Shown here one piece after another: positions 53,054-62,044 of a DNA stretch of 64,000 bases. Location of the stretch: assembly GCF_023973165.1 (NCBI RefSeq), contig NZ_CP099547.1, forward strand, positions 496,001-560,000, in the 5' to 3' direction. The notes beneath the pieces are model-generated. The model had not been told where the DNA came from, searched no databases, and saw only the letters and a list, made by a program, of their open reading frames with translations. This DNA is from Arcanobacterium pinnipediorum. Lineage in GTDB: Bacteria > Actinomycetota > Actinomycetes > Actinomycetales > Actinomycetaceae. How positions within the stretch are numbered: the first letter of the stretch is position 1; each line of letters opens with the position of its first letter. The position numbers and the translations under genes are program-made.

Positions 53054-53725
53054 ATGACATGGGATCAACGATACCGTGCTGCTATTGAAACTGGGCAGAA
53101 GTTATTTTCCGACGAGCCAGCACTGTTAGTCGTCCAAGCACTCGACTCAATGAGTGGCCAACCTCAAGACTCCCATAGCCAACCACTCCTTGCAATTGAT
53201 GTTGGGGCAGGAGAGGGACGTCATTCGAAAGAACTAGCTCGCCGTGGGTATTCAGTGATCGCACTAGAATCTGCGCAGAGTCTGGTTGAACATCACCGTC
53301 AGACTCCACAAAATCACTCACATATCGGAAAAGAAACGGATATTAGTTCACGCATCGACTGGACATTTGGTGATGTTCGCACCTATATGCCTTCTCAACT
53401 TGTTGATCTCGTTCTAGTGGCCTACCTCCATCAGCCCGAGTTTTCACTTCCCCAACAGCTCGCAAATATTGATACGTGGATAAAACCTGGTGGACAAATA
53501 GTGCTTGTTGGTCACTCGCGCAAGCAAGCTGGTCGAGATGTTGGCGGTCCACCCGATCCTAAAACGTTGTGGGACGTAGCAGAACTGCGTGCCGAATTGC
53601 ATCGCCTAGGGTATTTCATTTCGAGAGCTGAAGATGTTGAGCGAACCGATGTGGAACGCCGCTCGGATGCAGGCCGCCGCGATAAACCCGTCGATGCTAT
53701 CATCGTTGCCCAAAAACACGATTAA
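53054..53725 (+). CDS. SAM-dependent class I methyltransferase
   Basis: A 223-residue methyltransferase with motif I LLAIDVGAGEGRHSKELARRGYSVIALE (about residues 46-73). The post-I acidic residue is the Glu after IAL, motif II is QLVDLVLVAYLHQPEF and motif III IKPGGQIVLVGHSRKQ. The C-terminal part (LWDVAELRAELHRLGYFISRAEDVERT) fits TehB/UbiE-like or thiopurine-type methyltransferases. The substrate is unknown. The gene seems monocistronic. Confidence 0.85.
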   Translation: MTWDQRYRAAIETGQKLFSDEPALLVVQALDSMSGQPQDSHSQPLLAIDVGAGEGRHSKELARRGYSVIALESAQSLVEHHRQTPQNHSHIGKETDISSRIDWTFGDVRTYMPSQLVDLVLVAYLHQPEFSLPQQLANIDTWIKPGGQIVLVGHSRKQAGRDVGGPPDPKTLWDVAELRAELHRLGYFISRAEDVERTDVERRSDAGRRDKPVDAIIVAQKHD

Positions 53726-53976
53726 ATAAAGCGCAGATAGCTGTAGAACATGCGTAAAAACAGCCTTATGAGTAGTGGCTGTCGCTTATTGTTCGCAGTG
53801 TGTGTAGGAACGTGGGTATCTACCAAACGTCCATGCCACTTAATGCGCAGCGTGTGTATGAAACCGAGGTAGACGGGGGGATATCAAGCTATTCGGGCCT
53901 GTCTCCCCGTAAACCCCGGATTTAGTACCGATGTGGTTGTGCTCGGATCCTGTCAAGGATACACCTGGTTTTTGGT

Positions 53977-54201
53977 TTATTTTTTGCTTTTCATTCGCCG
54001 TGTGACTAACTGTTCGACGAGGCGGTAGATGCCTTGAAAAACGAAGGCGTATCCAATGATTGCAGAGATAATGAATAGCATTCCAGTAACTGCCAGAGCC
54101 GAACGTGGCATATCATAAACGAAAGCAATACACGCTATGGCGAGGAGAAAGAAGGCTCCTGCTATCTTGAACGAACGCGAAGCAGCGCGCGGTTGAGACA
54201 T
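53977..54201 (-). CDS. Small two-helix membrane protein
   Basis: A 74-residue protein from ATG 54201, chosen because GAGGAGG lies just upstream; a longer frame to 54336 lacks this. Two hydrophobic helices, FKIAGAFFLLAIACIAFVYD and SALAVTGMLFIISAIIGYAF, are followed by a basic tail LVTRRMKSKK. No homology is recognised. It sits 198 bp before the reductase gene end on the same strand; an intergenic dyad near 53880-53925 (GGTAGACGGGG...CCCCGTAAACC) may be its terminator. Confidence 0.7.
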   Translation of the reverse strand: MSQPRAASRSFKIAGAFFLLAIACIAFVYDMPRSALAVTGMLFIISAIIGYAFVFQGIYRLVEQLVTRRMKSKK

Positions 54202-54399
54202 GATGACCTCCTCGGTACCGAATGTTCCAAGAGACGATTCTATCTCGATTGTGCCGTTTCCAGTTGACTTCGGAACCGACTGGCTAAGGTGTGTGACGAG
54301 GTTTAGCACGCCATTCGAATTGGGCGATTTAGTCACGGGCCGCGTGATGATGTGCTTATCGTGAAGAATCCATCACCACGCTGCCGCGTCACTGTCCCG

Positions 54400-55851
54400 T
54401 TATCTGAGATTTACCGGGAATTTTTCAAGCAGGCGGAGCCATACTTCAGACGACGTAGGATAAGCCGGCACAGCATGGCGTAAAACACGCACCGGAAGCT
54501 CGCCAACGATCGCAACCGTAGCCGGATGGAGAAGTTCTGCCACATCTGGACCGACGAATGTAGCGCCGAGCACTACGCCGGTTTGGGCATCTACCACGAG
54601 TTTTGCTTTGCCTTCGACGTCATCACGCAACAATCCAACTCCAGCAACTGAACTAAGTTCAACCTCGCTGGTGGCCACTTCGTGTCCTTGCTCAACCGCT
54701 TGTTTTTCGGTCAATCCAACCGACGCGACCTGCGGATCAGTAAACACTACCTGTGGAACAGGAACCGGACCGATTGCGGGTGTTTGTTGCATACCGGAGA
54801 GTTTCGCGCCGAGCATTCGCGCTTCATATTTACCCTGATGGGTTAGCGATGCGCCTGGTCCGGCGTCCCCGATTGCATGTAGCCAGTCGGGAAGGTTTCC
54901 TGCGCGCACATCCTCAGGGGTCAAACCAACGCTTTGGAGTCCAACATTGTCTACCGCCGGGCGGCGACCAGTTGCGAGCAGTAGTTCATCGGCGTCGAAA
55001 GTCTTCGCAACACTCCCGTTCGAAGCGTCAGCAATATCGACGTCGACGTGTACCGTGCCACCGTGAATCCGTCCGATTTCTGTATTCGGGTTGGAGCTGG
55101 GATCTCGCTTGACTGATCTTACTTCGACGTTAGTGACGACGTCGATGCCTTGGTCTTCGAGTGATTTTTGGACGAACTTGCCGGCAAAAGGTTCACTCGC
55201 CTCGAGCAACGATGGCCCGCGCACAAGCATTGTCACTTGGCTTCCCATGGCTTGCATCCAGGCTGCTGCCTCCATTGCCACAACGCCGCCACCCACAATA
55301 ATTAGACGAGAAGGAATTTCAACGACGCCGGTTGCGTCACGCGATCCCCACGCCTGCAGATCTTCATACATAGGCGGAATTACCGGTGTCGAGCCGGTAG
55401 CGAGGACAACTGCTACACGAGCGTGAACAGTGTAAGGGGTAGAAGCGTGTGAGTCCGTATCGGATTTTTCTTCACCCACTGGAGTAATTTCAACGAGCTT
55501 TTCTCCGATGATGCGTGCGCGTCCTCGTGCTACTTCTAGACCGGTATCGCGTGCCCACGTTACCTGGGAGCCATCGTCGTAGTTGTTTACCCAGTAATCG
55601 CGCCGAGCCATCATTTCTTGTGAGTCTAGGCTTCCATCGCTGACGCCTTGTAGGTGACGGGTTGTGTGAGCCACATCGACGGGACGAAGGAGTGCCTTGC
55701 TTGGCATACATGCATAGTAGGAGCACTCGCCACCGAAGAGCTCTTCGTCAACAAGGAGTACGGAGAGTCCACCTTCGTGGGCGTACTGTGCCACGTTTTC
55801 GCCTACAGGCCCGGCACCGATTACAACGACATCTATAGTTTGATCATTCAT
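54400..55851 (-). CDS. Pyridine nucleotide-disulfide oxidoreductase (flavoprotein, mercuric-reductase-like)
   Basis: About 483 residues from ATG 55851 (an alternative GTG is five codons upstream). FAD binding: VVVIGAGPVGENVAQYAHEGG. The redox-active disulfide is in GGECSYYACMPSKALLRP (C-x4-C), as in dihydrolipoamide dehydrogenase, glutathione reductase and mercuric reductase. NAD(P)H binding: LIIVGGGVVAMEAAAWMQAMG; second FAD motif LHAIGDAGPGASLTHQGKYEA. The C-terminal dimerisation domain (QVVFTDPQVASVGLTEKQAV) ends in LHPATVAIVGELPVRVLRHAVPAYPTSSEVWLRLLE, where the usual His-x4-Glu (HAVPAYPTSSE) is retained. No merR or lipoate gene is adjacent, so the substrate is open. Confidence 0.85.
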   Translation of the reverse strand: MNDQTIDVVVIGAGPVGENVAQYAHEGGLSVLLVDEELFGGECSYYACMPSKALLRPVDVAHTTRHLQGVSDGSLDSQEMMARRDYWVNNYDDGSQVTWARDTGLEVARGRARIIGEKLVEITPVGEEKSDTDSHASTPYTVHARVAVVLATGSTPVIPPMYEDLQAWGSRDATGVVEIPSRLIIVGGGVVAMEAAAWMQAMGSQVTMLVRGPSLLEASEPFAGKFVQKSLEDQGIDVVTNVEVRSVKRDPSSNPNTEIGRIHGGTVHVDVDIADASNGSVAKTFDADELLLATGRRPAVDNVGLQSVGLTPEDVRAGNLPDWLHAIGDAGPGASLTHQGKYEARMLGAKLSGMQQTPAIGPVPVPQVVFTDPQVASVGLTEKQAVEQGHEVATSEVELSSVAGVGLLRDDVEGKAKLVVDAQTGVVLGATFVGPDVAELLHPATVAIVGELPVRVLRHAVPAYPTSSEVWLRLLEKFPVNLR

Positions 55852-55891
55852 ATACCTACAGTACACCCTCTTGCTACCCCAACGTCGAATA

Positions 55892-55936
55892 TGGTGATTG
55901 TTTGGACCTTAATGTGGTGATTGTTCAGACCTTAAT
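55892..55936. repeat. 22-bp direct repeat at the left edge of the accessory region
   Basis: TGGTGATTGTTTGGACCTTA... (55892-55913) is repeated with two changes at 55915-55936, one base apart. It may mark an element boundary; no element could be tied to it. Confidence 0.6.
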
Positions 55937-56029
55937 AACATAGGTGTTGTGGGCTTTACAGAGTTGCCGTATGCCGCATCGGCGAGGTGCCGCTAGACCT
56001 CAAAGGGTAGTTCTGCTATTACTTGTCTT

Positions 56030-56200
56030 GGCATGGGCGTTGGTGGGATACGGTATATGAAAAACGGTGAAAGCATGCCCAGGCTTGACGCAGGATCGGA
56101 AAGTATGACGCTGCTTTCACCAGTTTTATCCTACAAAAATTGTGTCTTGGCTAGTTAGCGGGAAAGACGTTCGCGTTTTCGTCTCACCATTGCGTGTATT
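56030..56200 (+). mobile_element. Degenerate left end of an ISL3-type element
   Basis: CTTTCACCAGTTTTATCCTA and GTGTCTTGGCTAGTTAGCGG align with the first codons of the intact ISL3 transposase at 1436-1500 (CTTCACCAGTTCTGATCCTA and GTGGCTCGTTTGCTGAG). The GGTGAAAGCA...TGCTTTCACC dyad also matches the subterminal repeat there. The frame is destroyed. The sequence between here and 56374 holds no recognisable gene. Confidence 0.6.
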
Positions 56201-56373
56201 GCTGATTCTTTAATGTTTTGTGAAGCCATGGATCAGCTAGGAGAAGCGTTTTAGCTCAGTGCGCTCAAAGCATGAGTGCATGGAAGAAAACACATTTGTT
56301 AGCTCACTCTTGATATGGGCTCGGCTTAACCAGCGGTCAATCCGTCCAAATCCATCGCAACTAGCAACCAGTC

Positions 56374-56589
56374 CAGCCAAATCCGACTTTCTACCAGCCT
56401 CTACAATCCCGTTTCACCTCCTATCCAGCCTGCTTCCAGTCCGGATAGGAGTATAAGTTGTGCCGAAACCGGGGTATTTGGGGTGATGACCCCGTATACG
56501 AGGACATCGCCCCAAATACCCCGGTTTTGCGACAGGCCAACCTCATCACCAGCCTCGAAAACCCGACATTTCAGAATAAAACCGGGTTC
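56374..56589. repeat. Conserved non-coding repeat with hairpin (copy 2)
   Basis: Counterpart of 4488-4710. The hairpin arms (56466-56491 and 56502-56527) have mismatches in the left arm (GGGGTGATGACC) where copy 1 is perfect, while flanks such as CAGGCCAACCTCATCACCAG and GACATTTCAGAATAAAACCG remain nearly identical. Conservation of the flanks beyond the hairpin argues for a mobile unit rather than a simple terminator. Confidence 0.75.
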
Positions 56590-56899
56590 GGTTGGTCGGG
56601 TGCGGCTGTTTAAGTAGATTGCTGCGGATTGGCCGACAAGATAAACGGTTTTTATGGCGTGGTCGGCGCGAAAAACGTCAGTTATAGATTGCTGCGGGCT
56701 AGTAAGCAGAATAAAAGTGGTAGTTATGGGTTTATTAGACAAGATGAGAAGTAGTTGTGAGGTATTAGCTAGGATCATCGGCGGTTTGGAAGAGATATTC
56801 AGAGGCTAGACGGTATGGCAAGTAGGCTGTGTTCCGCCTATGGGTCAGAGCTGAGCATCCGGGTTAAACACTAACGCCCCAGAATCAGGGAAACACCAT

Positions 56900-56999
56900 G
56901 CCCGCTAACTACTACACTCGGCCATTATGCTACACCGGCAATCCCTACAGGCGACTCCTCAACATGATCCACCCTGACCCCACTAAAACGCGAAGAGCC
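56900..56999 (+). mobile_element. Remnant of an ISL3-type right end
   Basis: Translates in part as RPLCYTGNPYRRLLNMIHP, matching the C-terminal RCLLYAGKPNWRLLNTIFP of the intact ISL3 transposase, followed by a terminal repeat ending AAAACGCGAAGAGCC. Together with 56030-56200 it may represent both ends of one decayed element, with the hairpin repeat between. Confidence 0.65.
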
Positions 57000-57080
57000 T
57001 ATTTTCATCGAAATCCTCCAAGACATAGATCTTAAAATAGTGAAGCTTACTTGGTGATCTCGGGGTTGAGTGTCGTGGCA

Positions 57081-57698
57081 CTAGCTTCGCAGTAGCAACC
57101 CGACGTGGCGTTCACCCCACCACGAGAGAAAATCTTGAGCCGTTTGGATGTTAGGTTCTTCAAATGCGCCGTCAAATGAGGCGAGAATACCGTTTGTTGC
57201 TTCAGCTAGTGCAATGGCAACGAAGCCGTAGCCGATTGAGGCGACAGCTGGCGTAGCTACATTCCGGTACTCGGACCAGTAATGATCTTGAGCGAGCAGT
57301 TTCTTCAGAACTTCAGGAGGTAGTACGTCTTCGAACTCTTCAACAATGGCCCACTGACCTAGATGCTCGGGCTTGGAGCTAAACGGGTAGATTAAATCCT
57401 CCGCGGTGATCAGGTCATCATCTTCAACTGGCAAACAGCTTGGCCATGAACTCGAATCCCATTTACCGTCAATCCAATAGCTAAAGCCAATCTCTAAGCC
57501 TGGGGTCCAGCGTAGATCTAGCTCGGCGTAGTGAAGTTTTGAATAATTGGCATAGGTGTAGAACGCTTTGATCTCAATCGTTGATTCAATCATGTATTGG
57601 TGGAGCAACGATTGGAACAGTTCTTGACTCCGTGCACGGGTTTCTTCCACGAGTGGGAAAATATTCGTCGTGGGGTAGATGTTGATCGTTGTGGACAT
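57081..57698 (-). CDS. Hypothetical protein, unknown function
   Basis: A 205-residue soluble acidic protein with no signal peptide or membrane helix. Visible parts are an N-terminal helix region (EETRARSQELFQSLLHQYMI), a strand-rich middle with many aromatic residues (ELDLRWTPGLEIGFSYWIDGKWDSSSWPS), a helix EEFEDVLPPEVLKKLLAQDH and a final helix. It resembles in general make-up the small acidic immunity proteins of contact-dependent or polymorphic toxins, but no family is recognised. It sits isolated between IS remnants and truncated genes, which suits acquired DNA. Confidence 0.6.
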   Translation of the reverse strand: MSTTINIYPTTNIFPLVEETRARSQELFQSLLHQYMIESTIEIKAFYTYANYSKLHYAELDLRWTPGLEIGFSYWIDGKWDSSSWPSCLPVEDDDLITAEDLIYPFSSKPEHLGQWAIVEEFEDVLPPEVLKKLLAQDHYWSEYRNVATPAVASIGYGFVAIALAEATNGILASFDGAFEEPNIQTAQDFLSWWGERHVGLLLRS

Positions 57699-58050
57699 AT
57701 CTCTATTCTAGAACCCACCACCGACATATTTTCTGTACAGATGAATTGGTATAACTGATACTGAAAGTGAAAAGTAAATGCTGAAACTTTTGCTATGCGG
57801 AGATAACGGGCCAGAGCCGCGCCAATGTAACCGCCGACTAACAATTTCCAATCGTTCAACGGCAACAAAGTCGTCGAAAATGATAAGACTTCTCGAATCC
57901 TTGAATCACAGTTGAGCAGGGGTCTTGTTGTTTATGGGCGAGTTGTAGACTTCAGCTTACAGCATTCTGGTGCCGCCCTAGAGTTGTCCTGTACTGAAGA
58001 GTTGCGTTGCTCTGCGAAGAAGGGTGCGGTTCATCTCTTTCGTCGGCTGT

Positions 58051-58256
58051 TCAGCTCGAGTGGGGTGTTTCATCGGACCGTTTAAGTGGCTGAAGTACTC
58101 GAGTCGTTTCGATGCTGCCTTGGTTGAGTGCTTCGGCGATGAGTTCAGTGAGGGTTTCGTTTTCTTCCTCATGTGATGGATTCGCTTGGAGCGTGCGTGT
58201 GATGGTTCTGAAGCGCTTGATGGGTGTCGATTCGTCGCGAGGTCGAAGTAGGTTGC
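58051..58256 (-). pseudogene. Truncated 3' gene fragment (unknown product)
   Basis: On the minus strand an open frame without start reads STPIKRFRTITRTLQANPSH, then EEENETLTELIAEALNQGSI, and ends RSDETPHSS at a TGA (58051-58053). It looks like the C-terminal end of a longer protein whose 5' part is lost at about 58256, exactly where the neighbouring plus-strand gene also begins abruptly. The product is not recognised. 57699-58050 holds no convincing gene. Confidence 0.45.
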
Positions 58257-59599
58257 CCAGCCATATCCTTCCGTACTTCCAGGCAGTAACTCAAAGTCTT
58301 GGTGGAGGATACCGAGTAGGGATCTATGCCTCAAGAAATATCTGCAGCCGCGTATCACAAGCAGGATACGCAGTAGCGTCCTTTGTTTCAGACATGTCCA
58401 CAGGCTTTTCAGGAAACCTGGGATTCCCAATCCCAAACAACTGGGTATTCGACCAATTCCACGAAATCAGCGGATACCGAGGAAAGTGGGATCTCGATCG
58501 AGTGGCTTATTCGCCAAAATTTGGCGGTGTTGATCAAGTTATTTCCACTCAAGGTGTGATTCATTACGCCGGTACAGGTGATGTTGCTGGTAAACAGATC
58601 AACCCCAGTACGCAATACTCACAGCTTGATATGACCAGTCTTATTTGGCATTTGGAAAACCGGGTTGCCGATCTGCAAGCCAGTGGCAAAGTTGGATGGA
58701 ATCTTCAGTATGTGAACGGTGAAAAGACATGGGTGAAAGAAAACATTGCTACCGTCATTCTAAATTTGCTTTCAGCTCATTACCTGAATAGTGGCTACAG
58801 TAGCGCATTTAAATGGACGGTTTCGGCGCAATCGTATCGCACAAAGGATAACGAAGCGTTGAGATCCGATCGAGTTGCGGCACAAATTCTGCAACAGCTG
58901 GACCGTTATGTGAAACTATCTTCAAGCGAAGTAACGATAACGGATATTAGTGGTCAGCGTCTCGACATGGCACATCTATTCGTGGTAATTTTGGGATACA
59001 ATAATGACAAGATCATTCCTCGAGAATTTACGGGGTGGGCGGGTGACCTGGCAACCGCGATGAAAAACGTACGATATGTTGAGCAGTTTAACAACGCTCA
59101 CCCGCCCGTAAAGATTCAAAGGTTTCAAGTCGCAGATGCGCTAGTAGGAAAGAAAGACTCGACCCCTGAGTTGTGGCTTGAGTTTTCAAATCTCATACTC
59201 AAGGGAGAGGCGACAAACGCGGCCGGAACAAAAAGTCAGCAGCAAGTTCGTAACGAATTCAGTCGAATGGATCTTTGTGCGGACGCCGATGCAATAGCTC
59301 TACACCGCATGTTGACAAATGTTAATTTCTCTGGAAAACACTTGCTGAGCAATTGCATGCAATCATATTTCATGGCTCTCCCACAAGGTTCATACCGCTT
59401 CAGAGTGATCGCTGAGTCTGTTGGCGCCTCAAACGAATTCGAAGCGGCCAAAACATTCGCATCCGTCATGTCCGGATCCTATTATGGAGGAACAAAAGAA
59501 TACACAGCAATTGGCGTTACCGCAAAGCTATCTGATCTAACTCCTGTAGATTTCGTTGAACCAGTGTCAGCTGCTCTAGCAAAACGCTGTTTCGAGTAA
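58257..59599 (+). pseudogene. 5'-truncated DUF1906 (glycoside hydrolase-like) protein
   Basis: The frame is open to 59599, and recognisable protein begins abruptly around 58257 with ILPYFQAVTQSLGGGYRVGIYASRN, continuing YAVASFVSDMSTGFSGNLGFPIPNNWVFDQF. This is the C-terminal half of the DUF1906/Rv2525c-like TIM-barrel, whose N-terminal strands and putative catalytic acids are missing. A second region follows (about 320 residues) with DMAHLFVVILGYNN and FTGWAGDLATAM, shared by related proteins but of unknown function. Translation could start at a downstream site, but the intact first half of the barrel is gone. Upstream DNA belongs to another gene on the other strand, so a deletion joined two 5' ends. 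Confidence 0.65.
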
Positions 59600-59610
59600 C
59601 CCGTAGATAG

Positions 59611-59664
59611 CTAAGGGGCCTGCGATAAGAACGCACTATAGCAAAAATATCGCAGACCCCTTAG
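59611..59664. terminator. Hairpin between convergent genes
   Basis: CTAAGGGGCCTGCGATA (59611-59627) pairs with TATCGCAGACCCCTTAG (59648-59664) with one mismatch; 20-nt loop. Begins 11 bp after the DUF1906 stop. Confidence 0.7.
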
Positions 59665-60137
59665 TTACTTTTTCGAATCAATCTGTGCAAGACAAGAGAC
59701 GCGAGAGGAGCTGCGAAAAGGATAGGAACAACGACGGGCACCTGCAGTATTGGATATGTGTCTAACAAAACAATTCTACTCACGGTTGGAGAATACAACA
59801 TCACGCCTAAGCTCATACTGGAGAGTGCAGAAAACATAGACAGGTTGTACGTGCGCGTGCGTATCCCGACTGTCGTGAAAACCGCGGCGGTGATAAGTAG
59901 GAACGCTATCGCCATAGCGGGCAAAATTCCGCTTTTGAGGAACAAACCAAACAATATTGTCAGCGAACTAATTTCAAGTATGGAAACTAGAAAGTCTTCT
60001 GCTTCATTCACTTTACTTACGAAGTGGAACATCATAAAAGCGAATAACTGGGATGAGCCTATAACAGCGCAATATTTGAGGATAGTAGCGCGTGTTGGCG
60101 GTAATGAATGCTCGTACTTAACGTTGTGCTCTTTCAT
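59661..60137 (-). CDS. Hypothetical four-helix membrane protein
   Basis: A 158-residue protein with a short polar N-terminus (MKEHNVKYEHSLPPTRATIL) and about four to five membrane helices: YCAVIGSSQLFAFMMFHFV, ILEISSLTILFGLFLKSG, LPAMAIAFLLITAAVFTTVG and VPVVVPILFAAPLASLVLHRL. No family is recognised. It is convergent with the DUF1906 fragment and preceded, on the same strand, by a possible 33-residue peptide gene. The base composition is richer in A/T than the core genes, suggesting acquired DNA. Confidence 0.65.
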   Translation of the reverse strand: MKEHNVKYEHSLPPTRATILKYCAVIGSSQLFAFMMFHFVSKVNEAEDFLVSILEISSLTILFGLFLKSGILPAMAIAFLLITAAVFTTVGIRTRTYNLSMFSALSSMSLGVMLYSPTVSRIVLLDTYPILQVPVVVPILFAAPLASLVLHRLIRKSN

Positions 60138-60302
60138 TTTTCTGCCTCCATATTCAAGGAAGAAATGTGTCTGACCGCTTGCCGAAAGCTAGCTGAATTC
60201 ATTTATGAATAATTGATTGAGTCTTGTCCAAGTGCCACACCACCAGCAACAAGAGCGCAAACGGTGGGAATGGAAAACTGGCTCAGAAGTCGAGAAATAG
60301 AA

Positions 60303-60404
60303 TCAATATGAGCTAAGGAACCAACACCATCGAGCGGAAACAGAAAAGCCACGCGCCAGCAAAATATGCTGTAGTGGACAAAGAAGCATAGCTGTCTTTC
60401 TCAT
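60303..60404 (-). CDS. Possible small peptide gene, perhaps frameshifted
   Basis: An ATG with GGGAG 7 bp upstream begins a 33-residue hydrophobic peptide (MRKTAMLLCPLQHILLARGF). The adjacent frame stays open further and ends ...CALVAGGVALGQDSINYS at about 60206, so a frameshift may split one small secreted or membrane peptide. Evidence is limited to the ribosome site and hydrophobic start. The rest of 60138-60735 shows no gene. Confidence 0.25.
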   Translation of the reverse strand: MRKTAMLLCPLQHILLARGFSVSARWCWFLSSY

Positions 60405-60785
60405 TTTGCAGCTCCCTCACGTTTTGCGGGACATTGTACCGTAGAAGCAGAATTAGTAGTCGCACGCCTTAGCATGTTTTGTCTAAATATATACTAGAAC
60501 TCAGCAGTTGAAACAAAGACGTTGTAACCACCACTAGAATCCGCCAAACTATCAAACTTGTTTGCGAGTATCGGTGTTCACTGGGCGCTTCCATAGTGTT
60601 GTGTAAAGTTCTGCTTGTATGATTTTCTCCAAAACCAGATGGAGCTTATTTGGGTGGTTTGCTTGGATGTGTATAGCCCGGAGTGTAGTGCTACAGCTAG
60701 AGCGATTAGTGCGTATGTGTTGCAATGGAAGCCGTTGAAGTGCCCCAGGTTTTGTTCCGTTTGAGTAGATGGGATAATCTGGACT

Positions 60786-61103
60786 ATGCCAAAGAAATTT
60801 GATCAGGATGCGAAGGATCGCGTCGTCCGCTTGGTAGAAGACCGTATTGTGGCGGAGAATGTTTCCTTGCAAGAAGCGTGCAAGATTGTGGCACCGAAAC
60901 TAGGTGTTTCTTGGCACACTGCTCGGCAATGGACTCAGGTAGCTCGTCGTGAAGGACGCGTTCTTGAACGCTTGCCGGAGGACTTGGAAGTCGAAAATGC
61001 GCGGCTACGCCGTGAAAATCAGGAGCTTCGCGATACTAATGAGTTGTTGAAAGCAGCGTCGGCTTTTTTCGCGTCGGAACTCGACCCGAAACGTCGGAAA
61101 TGA
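60786..61103 (+). CDS. IS3-family transposase OrfA
   Basis: A 105-residue protein. The helix-turn-helix (KDRVVRLVEDRIVAENVSLQEACKIVAPKLGVSWHTARQWTQ) binds the element ends, and a leucine-zipper-like helix follows (LEVENARLRRENQELRDTNELLKAASAFFA). The stop overlaps the ATG of orfB (ATGA), with room for the -1 frameshifting used by IS3 elements to make OrfAB. OrfA itself is intact. Confidence 0.92.
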   Translation: MPKKFDQDAKDRVVRLVEDRIVAENVSLQEACKIVAPKLGVSWHTARQWTQVARREGRVLERLPEDLEVENARLRRENQELRDTNELLKAASAFFASELDPKRRK

Positions 61104-62022
61104 TTCGGTTCATTGATGAGTATCGAAATCGTTTCTCTGTCGAGTTCATCTGCAAGACGTTAAACACTCACCGTGTTGGTGGTTTCATCACTTCTCGTGG
61201 CTATCGTCAATCAAAATCCCGTGGTGTGAGTGCTCGTAGCCTGCGTGATGCTGCTGCCGATAGTGCATATCGTTGAGGTTCATGAAAGTAACTACAATGT
61301 CTACGGGATTCGTAAGATGTGGCACGCGTTGCGCCATGAGGGGATCGATATTGGTCGTGAGCAAACCGCTCGTTTGATGCGCCTTGCTGGAGTTAGTGGT
61401 AAAGGTAAGGGCCGCTTGCCTGTGACAACTCGCAAACCTCGGGGGCTAGATACTCGCCCGGACTTGGTGAAACGTGAATTTCGAGCTCCGAGGCCGAATC
61501 GGTTGTGGGTGGGGTGACATTACCTATGTCCGTACCCGTAAGGGGTTTGTCTACACCGCTTTTGTGACCGATGTGTTCTCCCGACGGATTGTCGGGTGGG
61601 CGCTAGTCGGTTCAATGCGAACTGAAGCGTTGCCGTTGCAGGCGCTCAATCAGGCGATCGTATGTGCGAAGAAAACAACTGGGCTGATTCACCATTCAGA
61701 CCACGGCTCGCAGTATGTGTCCATTGTTTACAATGAGCGTCTTGCCGAGCATGGGATTACTGCCTCGACAGGGACGGTTGGCGATTCCTATGACAATGCT
61801 TTGGCTGAGAACGTCAACGGTTCTTACAAGAATGAGCTGATTCATAGGCGGTCATGGGCGGACGTGGTTGACGTAGAAATCGCGACGTTTGAATGGGTTT
61901 CGTGGTGGAACGAGTCACGACTTCACCAGAGCTTGGGCTACCGTACACCGGCTGAGGTTGAACAGGAGTTTTGGAACGGCAACACCGGCCATGAAATAAT
62001 AGAAATCAAGGCACGTGCCTAG
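61100..62022 (+). pseudogene. IS3-family transposase OrfB, two frameshifts
   Basis: Homology runs through three frames. 61100-61275 encodes MIRFIDEYRNRFSVEFICKTL; about 61270-61510 encodes ESNYNVYGIRKMWHALRHEGIDIGREQTARLM to RPNRLWV; about 61515-62022 encodes DITYVRTRKGFVYTAF (first catalytic Asp), IHHSDHGSQYVS (second Asp) and DNALAENVNGSYKNELI (Glu). All rve integrase-core residues are present but split across frames, so it is very probably inactive. Confidence 0.88.
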
Positions 62023-62044
62023 GAACAAAACCCGGGGCACTTCA

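Larger units (their letters stand above)
60736..62044 (+). mobile_element. IS3-family insertion sequence (decayed)
   Basis: Terminal inverted repeats: TGAAGTGCCCCAGGTTTTGT (from 60736) and, at the right end, GGAACAAAACCCGGGGCACT to 62044. The element is 1309 bp and contains orfA and a twice-frameshifted orfB. The 3-4 bases on each side (CCGT / TCAC) do not form a duplication, so the sequence beside it has changed since insertion. Its right end touches the truncated ISL3 copy with no gap. Confidence 0.9.
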
